A DNA stretch of 64,000 nt, taken from contig JAGUCH010000001.1 of NCBI GenBank assembly GCA_019096065.1, positions 7,254,001-7,318,000 on the forward strand, written 5' to 3'. Numbering within the stretch: position 1 is the first letter of the stretch; each line of letters begins with the position of its first letter. This stretch comes from Paracyclopina nana. Its lineage: Eukaryota > Arthropoda > Copepoda > Cyclopoida > Cyclopettidae. Position numbers and translations under genes: made by a program. Shown here one piece after another: positions 33,035-48,300 of the stretch. The notes beneath the pieces are model-generated. The model was not told the DNA's origin, made no database searches, and saw nothing but the letters and a program-made list of their open reading frames with translations.

Positions 33035-36000
33035 GTAATGAACCCGAAGTAAAACTGTAACACATTTGGTTATCTTCAGTGAGCATATGCATCAAGGATC
33101 GTAATGCGTTGTTTGTAGCCAATTTTGCCTCGCTTGAGCGTAACTGGCTATGCAAATAAATCCTTTTGGTGGAGTGGTTGAGTGGAGAAGCTATGAATAA
33201 TAATAGCAGAGGAAATGCAGCCTTGCTGATCTATCATTTACAATTACTAAAAGTGACTGACCCTTGGGTTCCGGAAGTACCGAGAATCTGCTGCTGCTGC
33301 TGTGACCGGAAATAAAAATGGGCTATGTTTCATTTGCTAATATCACCATATTGGGGTTTGAGTGGGCGTACTCGTGATGCCATTAGGAAGCCGACAACGA
33401 TCAGTCGTCCGAGTAATTGTAATGACCTATCCGCCCTCAAAATGGACTCCCCTTCTTCTTCTCTCAGACGCTTTTTATTTTCCCCTGCAATTCTGCTTAG
33501 CTCTCAAGATTTCTTCTTTTGTGTCGCCGAATGGGGACACCGGCACTCGGCCATAATCAACTTCCTAATACCATACGCGGGACTTAACATCGATAGTATT
33601 TTCGCGAAAAATCAAAATTGGGGCCTCTAGTATGCCGCAAAAGATTCAAAGAACAACGATTGCTCGCTAGATAGTGCTGCTGCGGTAATACTTTCTAGTA
33701 CTTATGGCATGCGGGGTAAACATGCTTAATGACTGTTACAGGCAAGTGTTTCGAGGATGATAAGCCTCGATTTGACACGGTGAGGCCATCACTGCACTTG
33801 TAATCAATATAACAACTGCAACTTTCCACCACGTGCGGTCTGTCGTCTCCAATTAATGTTACACGACGGGCTCGTTTGAGCATTAACAGCCAGCGATAAT
33901 CAACTAGCTTTTCCCAGCTCATTATAGAAATTATGAGGCTTTTTGACTGACTCCCGCGGACACCTAATTTTGGCTTCAAAAATAGCCATTTCCTTGAGTG
34001 ATAACCGCTGTAGCTGACAGTACTTTGTGCGCTTCTAACGAGTAACCCCACGTGTGTGCATGATTTCCACACATTCTATCTATGATCATCATGTTCCTTG
34101 ACACATTTGCCCCCCAACGTTGAATAATTCAACGCGTCACGCCTTCTACATCATAAAAAAGCTTTCGGATTGCCACCGAGGGGGAATTACTTCTACATGT
34201 GCATGATAACAGATCATCCACGCCCATATTGGCTAAGCATGACGAATTGAATGGCAGCGTCCACGACCGCAAAACACTTGCGGTGTCAGAATGACGAAAC
34301 GAATCTAGGCTGCACACACCACTATAGCTACTTTACAGATTTACTAATGACGAATTCTACCTATGCAAAGAATTGTACTTTGACCTAAAACGAGCCCCAT
34401 CGCACTACCAAGAAAAACATGTCTCATAATTGCCACTTTGTCTAACTAGCTACTGTGTGTGCATCTAGATGTGGAGAAATAATTGTTGCCCAGTTACTTG
34501 GCACTTTTGGGCAGTGGAGGCAAAAACTCGCTTTGAATGGCTTCTTTAAAGCTTCTGCTGAGACATAGATGGGTTCTGCTCTGCACACAGGGCTCTCTGA
34601 GCCAAAAAGCCCAAACTTTGAAATCACTAACGAATACAGAAATATGATTTCCTTGCTAGCAGCTTTGTTAGGTCCACTGGCTTTTTTGTGGGCCATGGAA
34701 TGATTCCCAAGGTGGTTTTCATTGCTACTGGGATGACCAAGAATGAGTGATGATGGTTTCATGACATTGATGCATCACTTCATGCCAGAAAGAGCAGGAA
34801 AGAGTTCACTCTAGTAAAACAATTTTTTAAGAAGCCTTACTGCACCCAAATGATGATGCTGGTGCTGTTGGTTCCTCATCAAAATTCAATCGACAATGCC
34901 CTCAAGGAGGAGAAAGCAAGCAGCCACAATTTCAACAGCTGCTTTTACAGATGAAGTCTCAGTCAGCTCTCGTTCCCCCCAGCCAAGTTGTTAACATAAT
35001 TTTAAAAGCCCACTTCAATATGTAAGAAAGGGGAATGAAAGGAGCTTTTACATTTCAACTAAAGCCAGTTGGAGGCGTCGTCAAATTAATTGCCATTTCC
35101 TTCTGAGAGAGAAAATTCAACTTTGAAGCACAGCCCATGTCAGCTATGAGCTATGGCAAATGTAGAGTTCACTCAAGCACGATTTTGATAAGCGTGAGAG
35201 ATTGAATCAGTGTCCGCAGTAGTTCCCCTGGCCCAGCTTGCTTGCCCTGCTGCTGGATAAATACAGGGTGTATTAGCAGAATGTGGACTCAGCTATTGCA
35301 TCAAGAGCATTTCCGATGCAATAATGCCATATGTTAGGAAGGAGCATGTGACCTCAATGCTGTTACTGCTGCAACGTGTGGTCTGCCTCATATTCAATAT
35401 GAAGGACTTGGAAGTGACCATCGTAGCTCTGGCTCTAATTGGCTATCGCCGTTGAAGTTGCCAATAATGAAGGCTTTTAAAAACTGATTTGGCTGCAGCT
35501 CTCCCCAACACAGCAATGCTTTTTATGGGACACTTTGTATGAGCTTGGAAGGGGATTCTTGCTCATCCAAGAGTGAGAATAGAAGGGGGAAATTCATGAG
35601 AGATGAGTGACTGCAAATACAACACAACACTTATTCCCTCGTCTTCTTCCCAAAAAGTCAACTTACTGCTGTTGGTGGCTCAGGATGTGGTGTCATTGTC
35701 AGTCTTGTATGGGAAATAATAATGATAATAATATTCAGGTACGAGACCTGTAATTGGTTTCGATGCATGCCATGTAGAAACTCTAACCCCTGATTATTCT
35801 GTCAAGTCTCGTTACCAAGAATGATATTGTGCACACGAATTTGTGCGGTTTGCTTGGAAAAAAGGTTTCGCCTGGAGCAAGGAGGCGGAAAAAATGGAAT
35901 TAGCAGAGGGAATAATCAAGTAGCATGGTATATAGCTGCTACCCCGCTCCTACGTGTGCTATAATTCTCCTACTATGCAAAAGGAGATTTGACCCCACAA

Positions 36001-36814
36001 AGAGAGTTCATTACATAAACAAAAGCCAACAACTCGGGGTCCAAGGGGTCAATTGTTGGAATGAATGGAGCAGACCTGGATTTGCAGTTTCTAAAGAAGC
36101 GACCGCCCTTGTAACTGTTGTTTTTCAAATTGAGTGCCAATTGGCACTTCATTGTTTCCTGGTTATGAGTGCTCCTCCTTTCACTGCATTGTCCAGCCAG
36201 GCTGTAATATTGCAGCCATAAAACAAGTAGCAATAAAAATTATCAACTGCTTTGGTAGTTCCACAGGTGTCGGACATTAATGCAAGCCGATTGCATCTGT
36301 TGATTGATTCACACTAACATTGACATATGAATGGAAAAATCGCGTGAGAGATCGAGCAAAAATGGCCATCATGATGATCAAGTGTTAAAGCACACACACA
36401 TGTTATAGTGAAAATGATGTCATGTCAAGCTTGATCGAAGCTAGTTGCGGCAAGCTGCTAGTTGTTGGGTCAATACCCAATTTCACACCTACCTTTTGTT
36501 TGCCTAACCCATCAGCCATCGATTTATTATTATCGCGAGTTTGAGAAATGATGATGATGGCATGGCTGGTAGAAAAGTGACTTGCAGGAACTTTCCACAT
36601 TCTTCCAAGTATCTAGTCCAACTACAGTCATCTGTTGTGCGTTTCACCTCGCAAACATTTCCAAAATTTCCGATCATCCATCTTGCTAGCCATAAAAATC
36701 AATAGTGAGATCGACGCTGGGCCTCTCGGAAATTACGCTGGAGGAGAATGGTGCGGGAAATTTATTATATATTCTCCAGCTAGCTGGCTTTCTATTTATT
36801 CATATACTAGACTA
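33035..36814. other. Gene-free region between repeat copies
   Basis: Nothing coding was recognised. A CTG tract lies near 33288-33302. Frames at 33695-34072 and 34442-34762 (minus strand) are open but have no splice or family support. Confidence 0.4.
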
Positions 36815-36816
36815 TA

Positions 36817-37202
36817 CCGTCTGACCGTTCAAAATTGGACGGTGCGGGAATCAAAAGTTTGTGTTATGAATTCATGAATTTTGAGGCTTAATGGGTATCG
36901 TTGGAAAGCTTGAACCTTTGGACATCTTTTTTGTTTTCTGACAAAATGAAAAATATTATTGAGAATTCCGCGTGACAGCAAAAATAAATGATGCATCAGT
37001 TTTCGTGACAATTTTCTGGGTTGCCTTGGGAAAATTGAATTTTCCCGGTTTATTCCTCTTTCAATTGACTTTTTATACTTTTACAAAAAAGATGGAAAAA
37101 GGCTCAATCTTTCCAACAATATCATTTAAAAGTCCTGTATGTATAGAATATGTGACAAAAAGTTTAAATTCCAGTACCGTCCAATTTTGAACGGTCAGAC
37201 TG
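36817..37202. mobile_element. Tc1/mariner-type MITE, copy 2
   Basis: This 386-bp element is flanked by TA (36815-36816 and 37203-37204). Its ends and interior match the copy at 4510-4899 with only scattered substitutions and small indels, including the inner block GGTATCGTTGGAAAGCTTGA. Same orientation as copy 1. The right inverted repeat has changed near its inner end (TTCCAGTACC in place of TTCCCGCACC), so its arms are slightly less perfect. Confidence 0.88.
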
Positions 37203-37204
37203 TA

Positions 37205-40200
37205 TATGCACCATGGTATTATAAAGTGTAAACTGCTGTACTTACTATGTGGAGTATGCGATGAGCATTCCATATCGCTCACTGCTCCCCATCTTTCTAA
37301 GGTTCGATGCTTCTCATTTCATAAGCAATCTGGAGTGACCCCAAGCTAAGTTGTTCGTAGGATAACAATTCCTCCTCCTCTGCAAGAACGGAAGCTGCTC
37401 CCCTCGGACCTGAAAGTATCAAGTTTCGACGATTTTAATTCGCGATAAAGAGCGATTCAATTTCACTAAACCATATTGAAACCGTCGACAATCCCGCGAT
37501 GAAATGTTCTCATGAGGGAAATTATTATCAGTCAGGGAGTGCAGCAGGTTTCAAACTGGATTTTCAAGCTTACTCAGCAGCCAAGGATTTTCTTATTATA
37601 GGTGCACCGGGTGACTCTAGAAAGCAAGCTCCAAAGGGTTAGGTACTTTGAGAGTTGGGATCCTTTTACTGGGGTATGTGTGCTCACAAAACTGTTGTTG
37701 AGGTCACAGTGTCTGCGAGGGATTGTTCCATGCCGGCAGTAACTATCCAAGAGATTAGGAAGTCAATCTAGTAAAGCTTGCCAGCTTTATATCCGAGGAT
37801 TGTTTGCAGTCCAATTGATAAAGCTGAGCCACCCAGTATATAGTCTTTCTAATCTCTGTCAGAGCCAGAAAAGTGAAAGCAGATGGCTAAGGTACGATTA
37901 TTCCATTTATCCCACCACCACCGCCACTCTACGTTGGACACGCGACCAACTTTGGGTAGTCTGTCAAAGTCAGTCAACGTCTCGGAAAGCGTTATCATCC
38001 ACTACTCGGGATTAGGGAGGGAGTAGAAGTAGCTAGTGTACGTGGTTAGAAAAAATGTATATGAAAATTCCAATGTTTTCTCAATTGTCGTATGTGATAG
38101 GAAAAAACGGGAGGAGAAATGAGAGTCGGAAGCACAAATATTTCCCCCAATATTGGCTATTCCGGTCGTAAAGAAGAGCATCCCTACCCATGTGCATAAT
38201 AGTAGCAGTAGTGAAAGCTGCAGCACTCAACATTTACATTGTCGCGCATTTCGCGTAATGGTTCTTCTTTTTACTCCAACCAGGAAAATCCATAAAAAGA
38301 TGCGTTCCAGGAATTTCCGAGGGGAGAAGAAAAATGACCAAAAGAATCTTGTTGTAGTGCTTGGAAATTGTGTATCAGAATCAAAACCGTACAGATGCAG
38401 CTGGTGATTTAGGACCGGCTGAAGGCAGCCACTCAGCTGCTGAGTAGTCCCAGAATGGGCTCTATTTATTTGAGGCAATTTGTTCTTCCGGAAGAAGAGA
38501 TTTGTAGCATGGTTTGACTCAAGTCCTCCGACACAATGGTTTAATGCCACCATTGCACTGCAGACATTGAAAACAGTGAAAAATCTATAGGATAACAACT
38601 ACTTCATTTATATATATTTTTTCAATTTCCATCGAGTCTCTTTCCGATCCGTTTTGTGTACATGTAAGGCCGCGCGCGCACCGCGGCACTCAAATCAAAA
38701 CAAAAAATGAAATCAAAACAAATAATGCAACAACAAATAGGCGAACGGCGTGTCGAAGGGAAACGTTGCCGGAGATTTGTTCCTCGAAGGAGAAGCTTGG
38801 AGGCTAAATAAATCCCTTTCGGTTGAAGTCGAAATTGAATCCGGTCAGACTAGCAGCAGAAAAACAGTTCAAAGAGAATTTTGATGGTTGGGAAAATCAT
38901 ATCATCGCTTTCTCCTTGTGATGTGGTGGTTTTCACATATTATAGTGGGGGAATTATGCTCAACTCAGCGGAAAGTATACCGCATCAGCAGCACTGAGAT
39001 GCCAAGTTGCTAGTCTAATCCTCCCCCGAGGCAGATTTTCCTTCCGAGTTTAATGAGGCACGCATTGTGAGCCTGAAATTCTCCTGTTTTCACATGCAAA
39101 TTTTATTTAAGTATCTCCATAGCACGAGCGCACAAAAGACAACCAACCGCAGCCTAAGCTTCCAAAGTGCTTGAGCATGAAATTAGCTACATTTTTCCAC
39201 AAGAGCAAAGCTTAATTATCGAGAGGTTGGAGGACTTTGATATGCAATGCGCCAGCCGCCAATTGAACGCATGACCCAGCTTCCCTCTTGGACAGGAAAA
39301 GCAATTGTGAGGAGGCCAGCCTCGAGGGAGGCTCTTTTGAGGCTACAAACACAGAGAATTCTTGATGTGCCAGTGGTCACATGAGCATTTGCAGCCATGA
39401 ATTATTATTTATGAATATGGCTATTCAAGCTTCAAGCCGTGAGCCAAGAATGACGCGGCACAAAGTACTTACAGTAATGCTGTTACTTTTCATCACGTTT
39501 CAGAATATGCTGATTGTCCGAGAACAACATTTCGGCAATGGTGCGAATCGTGAGAAAAGTGACCCCCGCTGTGCTGCCAGCTCTACTCATGAAACTTGGA
39601 ACAGAAAGAGGAGGAGATGGAGAAAAAACTGACAAACACAGTTTGCCAACCATAAATTACGCCGAACCTCGCCACATTCAAACGACACCATTCAATCCTT
39701 CCTTTGATAAACCTGGCAAAAGTTGCGTAAGGTAAGCGCATTTTTTCCTTCTTTTGCATTAGGCCGGAAATTTTCATTCAAAACGCGCCGTGATGTGGCA
39801 TTGCCTTCTAGCGAGGTATTTGAAGTATGATTTCACGGCTAGGTGAAATTCACGTGCAGTTGCTGCAGCTCCACTAATTGGGAACGCCTTTCTCTAATAC
39901 TATTCAGCATACGTATAGAATAATTCCGTTGCTCACTGTAATTTTACGAATACTTGACGCTTTGTTCCTGTGTGTCTTGGGAGAAATGTCCAATGCAAGA
40001 ACGGTACTGCTGCCATTTCCTAGAGCCGAATTCGCGCGGTTAATTTGCGTGGGAGCTTTTTCCCCAGTTTTTGACTGAAGCAATGGCGTGGAAATCTTTT
40101 TTATACCGAGCAGGGAAAATCATGATTGCGTGCCTCTATGCATTGGCCAGGCACCTCCTCCTCAGTGAAGTTAACTGGCAAATGACGTTGGAGTTAGCGT

Positions 40201-42760
40201 GCAAAGTCCACGGCAATTTGCCACGCAAACCTCATGAAGATTATGATGAGGCAGGCCACCTACCTACCTAGAATTATGAATTTTCTAGTGACATGGGAGG
40301 AGTGGCTCATCATGTTTTTTCCCTATGCATGATGCACGATCTTCCTCACATGTTCACAGTTCCGGAACCCTGCTTACTGCTAACATCCAAGAGGATCTTC
40401 CATTCGACATGCCAATGGCTACACGAACTCAACTTTATGCATGACAGCATCAAGATGGTTGGCATCAACTATCTATTGACGAAAATCACGGAGTTCTGCA
40501 CGACAGACTTCCAGCTTATGCTGCTACGACGCGGTTTTGTTCATGAGATTTACGTAAAAATAAGGACCAGGTCTTTTCTAAGTAAAAAGGTTTCAGCATC
40601 GTGCTCACGGTTGAGCAAGCAGCCTTTTCCCTGGTTGCTTTGTTTCTGGCATTACCATGACCTAGAGTGCAATCTCGAGTTGTTCGTTCAATTTTCGACA
40701 CTTCCAAGGAAATATGGGGTGATGTGATGAAGCCTCCTGGTGAGCAATGACGCCATTTCTGAGGTCGCCACCGAGCAGCCGCGGCGTCGTCGTCGTCGTC
40801 ATGATCATTATGCTCAGCATGTGGAGGCCAAAGACCAAAGTTCATTCGGTTCTATCAAAAAATGATGTTGGGGGATCTCAATATTCTGGACGCGCGTGTT
40901 GAAAATCAATGAGCATTGATCGAGAAAGCTCCCAGATAAAACACTAGATTGATGTGGGAAGCGAGGTTCAGGTTCCAATGAAGATTCCCGCTGTGCGTTA
41001 GCACCAAGTTTTGCCGTGGAAATCACCATCGACGTCCCGTTCAATCATTTCTCGAGCCACCTTCGTCTTCCTAGTTGGGGGTAGGTTTGGCACTGGATGT
41101 TGATGATGATGGAGGCGAAAACAAATTCCTTCATTTAATTGACCTGATTCATTAAGGAACTGCGTTACGCCCTAGATCCACCTTATTTTAAAGACCAGGA
41201 GGCTTTTCCATTGGGAGCGATTCGGTGGCCAGATTGAACAGAACTTGAGTATTTATTTTCCCATTCTCGGGCAAACAAAGGGATATTTGGGGCAAGAAAA
41301 ACTCCTTTTTGTCTGAGATCTCAAGATCCAGAATGTCTCCCCCATTTTTGTTCGTAATTAATGATTGTTTCAATATCCCTGACTCAATAGGCGTGACAGG
41401 ATTAGTACAAGGTGCGAAAATGGCCACCCTTCTGATCGGTAGCAGTGATTAACACAGCGAGATCTGATCATGAGTAGTAGGATTTTCCTGGACTGCACTC
41501 CGAGCAAAGTAGACACTTTGGCCACGCATCGGCCGATAGCCTTAAAAACTGCACTTGAACAGTTGACTTAAGCTTTTGATGGAGTGCTCGCCAGGAGCTT
41601 GTCCTTTTGCCAAGATCGGTCTTTTCTAGGTCATTTAGCCCCAGTGTCCATAAGTTTGACCGTTGAGCAGGAAGAAGTAGTAGTAGCAGCAAGATAGACG
41701 AGGCGATAACTACCATTTTCACTCCCCCAGAATTTGGGTCATAATAAATACTAGCTGCCTCTTCGCAAATATTTATGAACAACTCCTCCTGATTGTCTAC
41801 CAAATCTGATCTTGCCTGTTCCGTAACGTCTGCCAACGAGCTCGTAATTAGCCGTAGGTACCTGCACACTTGTAGGTGACGCTGACGGTTTTGAAGATTG
41901 ACTACGCCGACCGAGTGGTTGAAATAAAAAAAACCGAGCCAATTTCATTTCCAACTCAATGCCACTAAATGATCGATCAGTTGCAAAGGGTTCCTTGAGT
42001 GGCATATAATTACCTTCATTCATTTCTTGCGCGCAACTATTATGGCCTTCGTGGCAGCAGAAATGAGAAAATGTCGTCGTGAGCTTATGGGGGATAATGA
42101 GGCTGGCTATGCGGGGAAAGTAGATTTGGTTCACTGCTATACAGAGTATCTCGTACTATTTGTGGAATTTAGGGGACGCAAAAGGTGACAATAGCCCGCA
42201 GGGGGCCTCGAAATGTGTAATTTTGGCCGTCTTGATCGCGGCCACCGAAAAATGCAGGTGTGCCAAAATAATCATTCCGACAGCAGCCGCAGCTCGCAAA
42301 TCCAGCTCGAAAGAATGATTATCCGGCAGAATTCTTTTCTTGCTTGCTATAATGAAAAGGGGCGCCTTTTGTGATCCATATTTGGCTAACAACAACACTT
42401 TAGTCTATATTTGTTGATGCTCTCTCTCCCTAGTGAAAGTTTCCCAAATGAATGGAGAGTCTCAAATTGCAACAGATTTGTCTTTAAAGGGAGTGAGCCA
42501 AAACGAGTCAATATTGACACGTTCACTTATTCACGCGAGGTCCCATCTTCTTCTACCTTCCTTGCCGTTCGTGTACACTCATGTGCTCAAAAATAGCTAT
42601 ATGGACGAACGTACAAAAGGCTGCTATGATCCGGGGAAAAACTATCTGTGAAAAAGTGCCTTGTCTCTACTTACTTTCAGCTGTTGCCACGCGAGAAAAA
42701 ATTACTTTGGAAGTTTAGCATAAAAAGTCCGTGTCCCTCATCATTCTACTGGTTTTTCAG
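37205..42760. other. Gene-free region upstream of SoxB1
   Basis: No recognisable exon in 5.6 kb. An ATGCAAAT octamer is at 39094-39101. The frames at 40293-40727 (+), 41468-41869 (-) and 38227-38598 (-) are open for 120-144 codons but show no family resemblance and no splice support. A pyrimidine-rich acceptor (ggtttttcag) ends at 42760 and suggests that a 5' untranslated exon of the Sox gene begins at 42761 after an upstream intron. Confidence 0.45.
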
Positions 42761-42867
42761 GGATTTACTTGGCAAGTGATGACCGTGCGACCCTATTTGA
42801 ATTGCGATGGCAGGAGCAGCTAGTGGATCATCGAAGCAGAGCTAATGCGAGACCTGTTGGTCCTGAA

Positions 42868-45317
<2,450 letters not shown>

Positions 45318-48300
45318 GAACAACTGTTTTTCTCTACGCGAACAACACCAACCAAAAAATCTCTGCTACTACGTAAAATTCAAAATTTCCCCCCCGAAGA
45401 GCAACAACAACCTTCTATGTCCTATTATTACTGCTAATGTCGTCTATCCTCCCATCAAATTCTCTTTGAAAATTGTCTTTGTCACACACTATGCTATGCT
45501 GTTATGATATCACAATTAACTGAATTTAGCCAGGCGGTTTTTTTAACATTGCCACCACCAACCCGATCTCTCTGTGATACATTTTTGCTTTTCCCTCCCC
45601 AATAACCTCCGGATCTGGTGCTGCTCCAGCTTAAGGCAAGTTCATACATAAATGTGGCGGGAACGGCGCTCAGCTGGGAGCGCGTCTCGCTCTGTCTGCT
45701 CTGAGTTTTGCTTCTGGCGGAAATGGCGGAGAGCGGCAAAGAAAGTTAAGCCATGCATCTTTGCTGCTGCGCGCAAAAGGCGGCATTTTTGACTGCTCAA
45801 CCAAGAAAATGTTGCATCAAGGCCACTGCGGACGAGGATTTTTCCCTGGCTTTTTTCTTTCTCCATCCCCAGTAGCAGCCTCAGAAAGTCGACGACCACT
45901 CAAATTCATCCAGTGTTTGTAGAGCAAGAAACATACCAATTTCAAGAGATGCCCTGAAGTAGAGCGCCAGAGACCGCGAAGAAACTTTTACTTCTATTAT
46001 TATTAATAATTATTATTATTGATTGATTGATTGATTGACTACTGCAACAAGTTTGAGCGGGTGATGTCATCTGCCTTTTGTTGTCGCTGCTGATTTCACC
46101 ACACATACACCACCACCCCGAAAATCAAATTATTCATTCAATGTGTAAATTAATGTATTCTGTACAAAAAAGTGGAGCAACAACAGCAAAAATCACCACA
46201 TTACCGCACACGTGAATCGAAACAGAGAAATAGACGACAATGTTTTGAACTAAAAAGCTTCAGTGGTACTTTCGTTCGCGGGACAATGGGACACATCGAC
46301 AGGACTCCAATTACCGCGAGTTCTAGTTCTCAAGACGTGGAAAATGACAGTGGTGTGGCAGTTCATGCACGTGAAATTGAATATTATTAGGGCAGCTTCC
46401 TTTTTCCAACAGATTGAATGCTAGAATTTCCACTCATTTTGCACTTGATTACAGGGTATGGCCAGCGAATGTTGTACGCGGCCCTACTACCACTTCATGC
46501 TACATGACGAGGGCCTTCTCAACATGTGAAATCTAATGACTGAAAAGTGATTCATATACAGAACCAGGTCAGGTCAAGGTTGCCTTTTGTGAAAGCATTC
46601 GGTAGCTGGCAAGAAGAATGCTTTGTGCTAACTGTATTAGTGCTGCTGCAAGGAAGCAATTACATTTTAGCATGTCTCAGTTTCTGCTCAACGATTGACA
46701 CTCCATTTTTGAAAGCAGCAGTCATCAAAAATATATCAAACATTGCAAGGGCTGAACTATTTGGTTGGCAAACATTTGCGAAATGCGGCGTGGAAAACCA
46801 CCCACATCAGTTGATGGCCTTACGCATAGCATGGGTAACTAGGTTCAGGCGCGATAAAATCTCGAAGCTTGTTTGTCAAGAGGGTGTAACCAAACTAGCG
46901 CAACAAAATTTCAACTACAATCTGCCTGGAACATTTTTCATCATCTCATATTTTTTCATGCAATCAGGAAGTGCTTTTGTCGCTGTTTTTGCCGTGTGTG
47001 ATGAGTGCTACGCATGCACGTTGATGTGTATCTTGGCACTAATGTGAGTGTGACAACTACGAGGGTCGTATGCATACGTACGTAGTATATCGGCAAAAAC
47101 AAATATGTTTGCATTATTAGTAGTGATGTGTGTGGTGGGAGAAAACGCAGACTGCATACTGCAGATTTTGCCTAAACAAACGCTGATTTGGGAATAAAAA
47201 AACAGAGAGGACCTTTTCTATTTGAAAGTGTGACACTATTAGTTCCACCTTTGTGCATTTATGATTCGAGGTGGTCCAAATGCATTTTTATCTTGATCTG
47301 GAGATTCAGCCAAATGCACTACTCATTAATGGAGAGGTGGGTGGTGTTGCACCCATAATTTGGTACAAGTATGTGTCTCGCTACTGAGTGTGCCAGCGGA
47401 CAAACAGCCATGAAAAGAGACACCAAGGTGTATGTTTGCTCAACAACTTGGTCAAACAGGAAAGTTGGTCCCAAAAATCACGTACGCATTATGTGACGAA
47501 TTGGTCGTAATTTACTCACGTAACCTGGCGTGAAGGCAGTACCTTGATTAATTCCACAAATTAATAACAATCACGTCGGAATCATGACAAACCTAACTTT
47601 TCCTGAGCACACTTGGCTACCGCATAAGCGTGCCAGACCAAGGGAAAGGTGCAATTTCACCAATTAATAGCGGCTCTCGCTCCAGCAGTGACGAAATGGC
47701 GTCAGTCAATGCGGATATGCCATTCAGTTGCTGCATAGATTTCCCATAATCAATACTATGACCCTGAGTAGCAAAGCAAGCGCGACAACAAATAATTTCT
47801 AATTTTCCACCAAAGCACAAGTATAAGAATGTTTGAGAATCAGCCATGTATAGGGAGAATTTAATCAAGAAAACGGAGAAAAAGAAAGCAGCAGCAGCTT
47901 TCCCCCCTTTTTGACATGTCTTGGCTCATCTCCTTCTCTTAGGCGACGTCAAATGTCAACCGCGGACTGACAAGGGTCGTTTATCAGGCGTCAAAGAACA
48001 TGCACCTTTTTTATATTATTGAAAACGAACATTTTCCAGCCTTAGGGACAATTGAGGCCAATTAAAAAGTGGCCAAGCTCAAAGGGAGCCGATGATGTCA
48101 TGATGCAGCTCGACTAATAAAGCCTTCTATTTTATGCTAGATCATCTTCATGATGACACCTTCGTCGTCGTCTTCCTTTTTTGTAGTACTTTCCAAAGCT
48201 CAATATTTGCTCACTGACAACATTTTCAGAGTGTTCCAGCATAATCATACTATGTACTACGAGGAAACTTAGCTTGAAATTTGCTCACTTGGCGTGAAGC

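Noticed and set aside
40293-40727. 144-codon open frame upstream of SoxB1
   Set aside because: No recognisable domain, no splice partners, and an opposing frame covers part of the same sequence.
46547-47047. 166-codon open frame downstream of SoxB1
   Set aside because: No family resemblance, no splice signals with matching exons, mixed hydrophobic/cysteine composition typical of translated AT-rich DNA.
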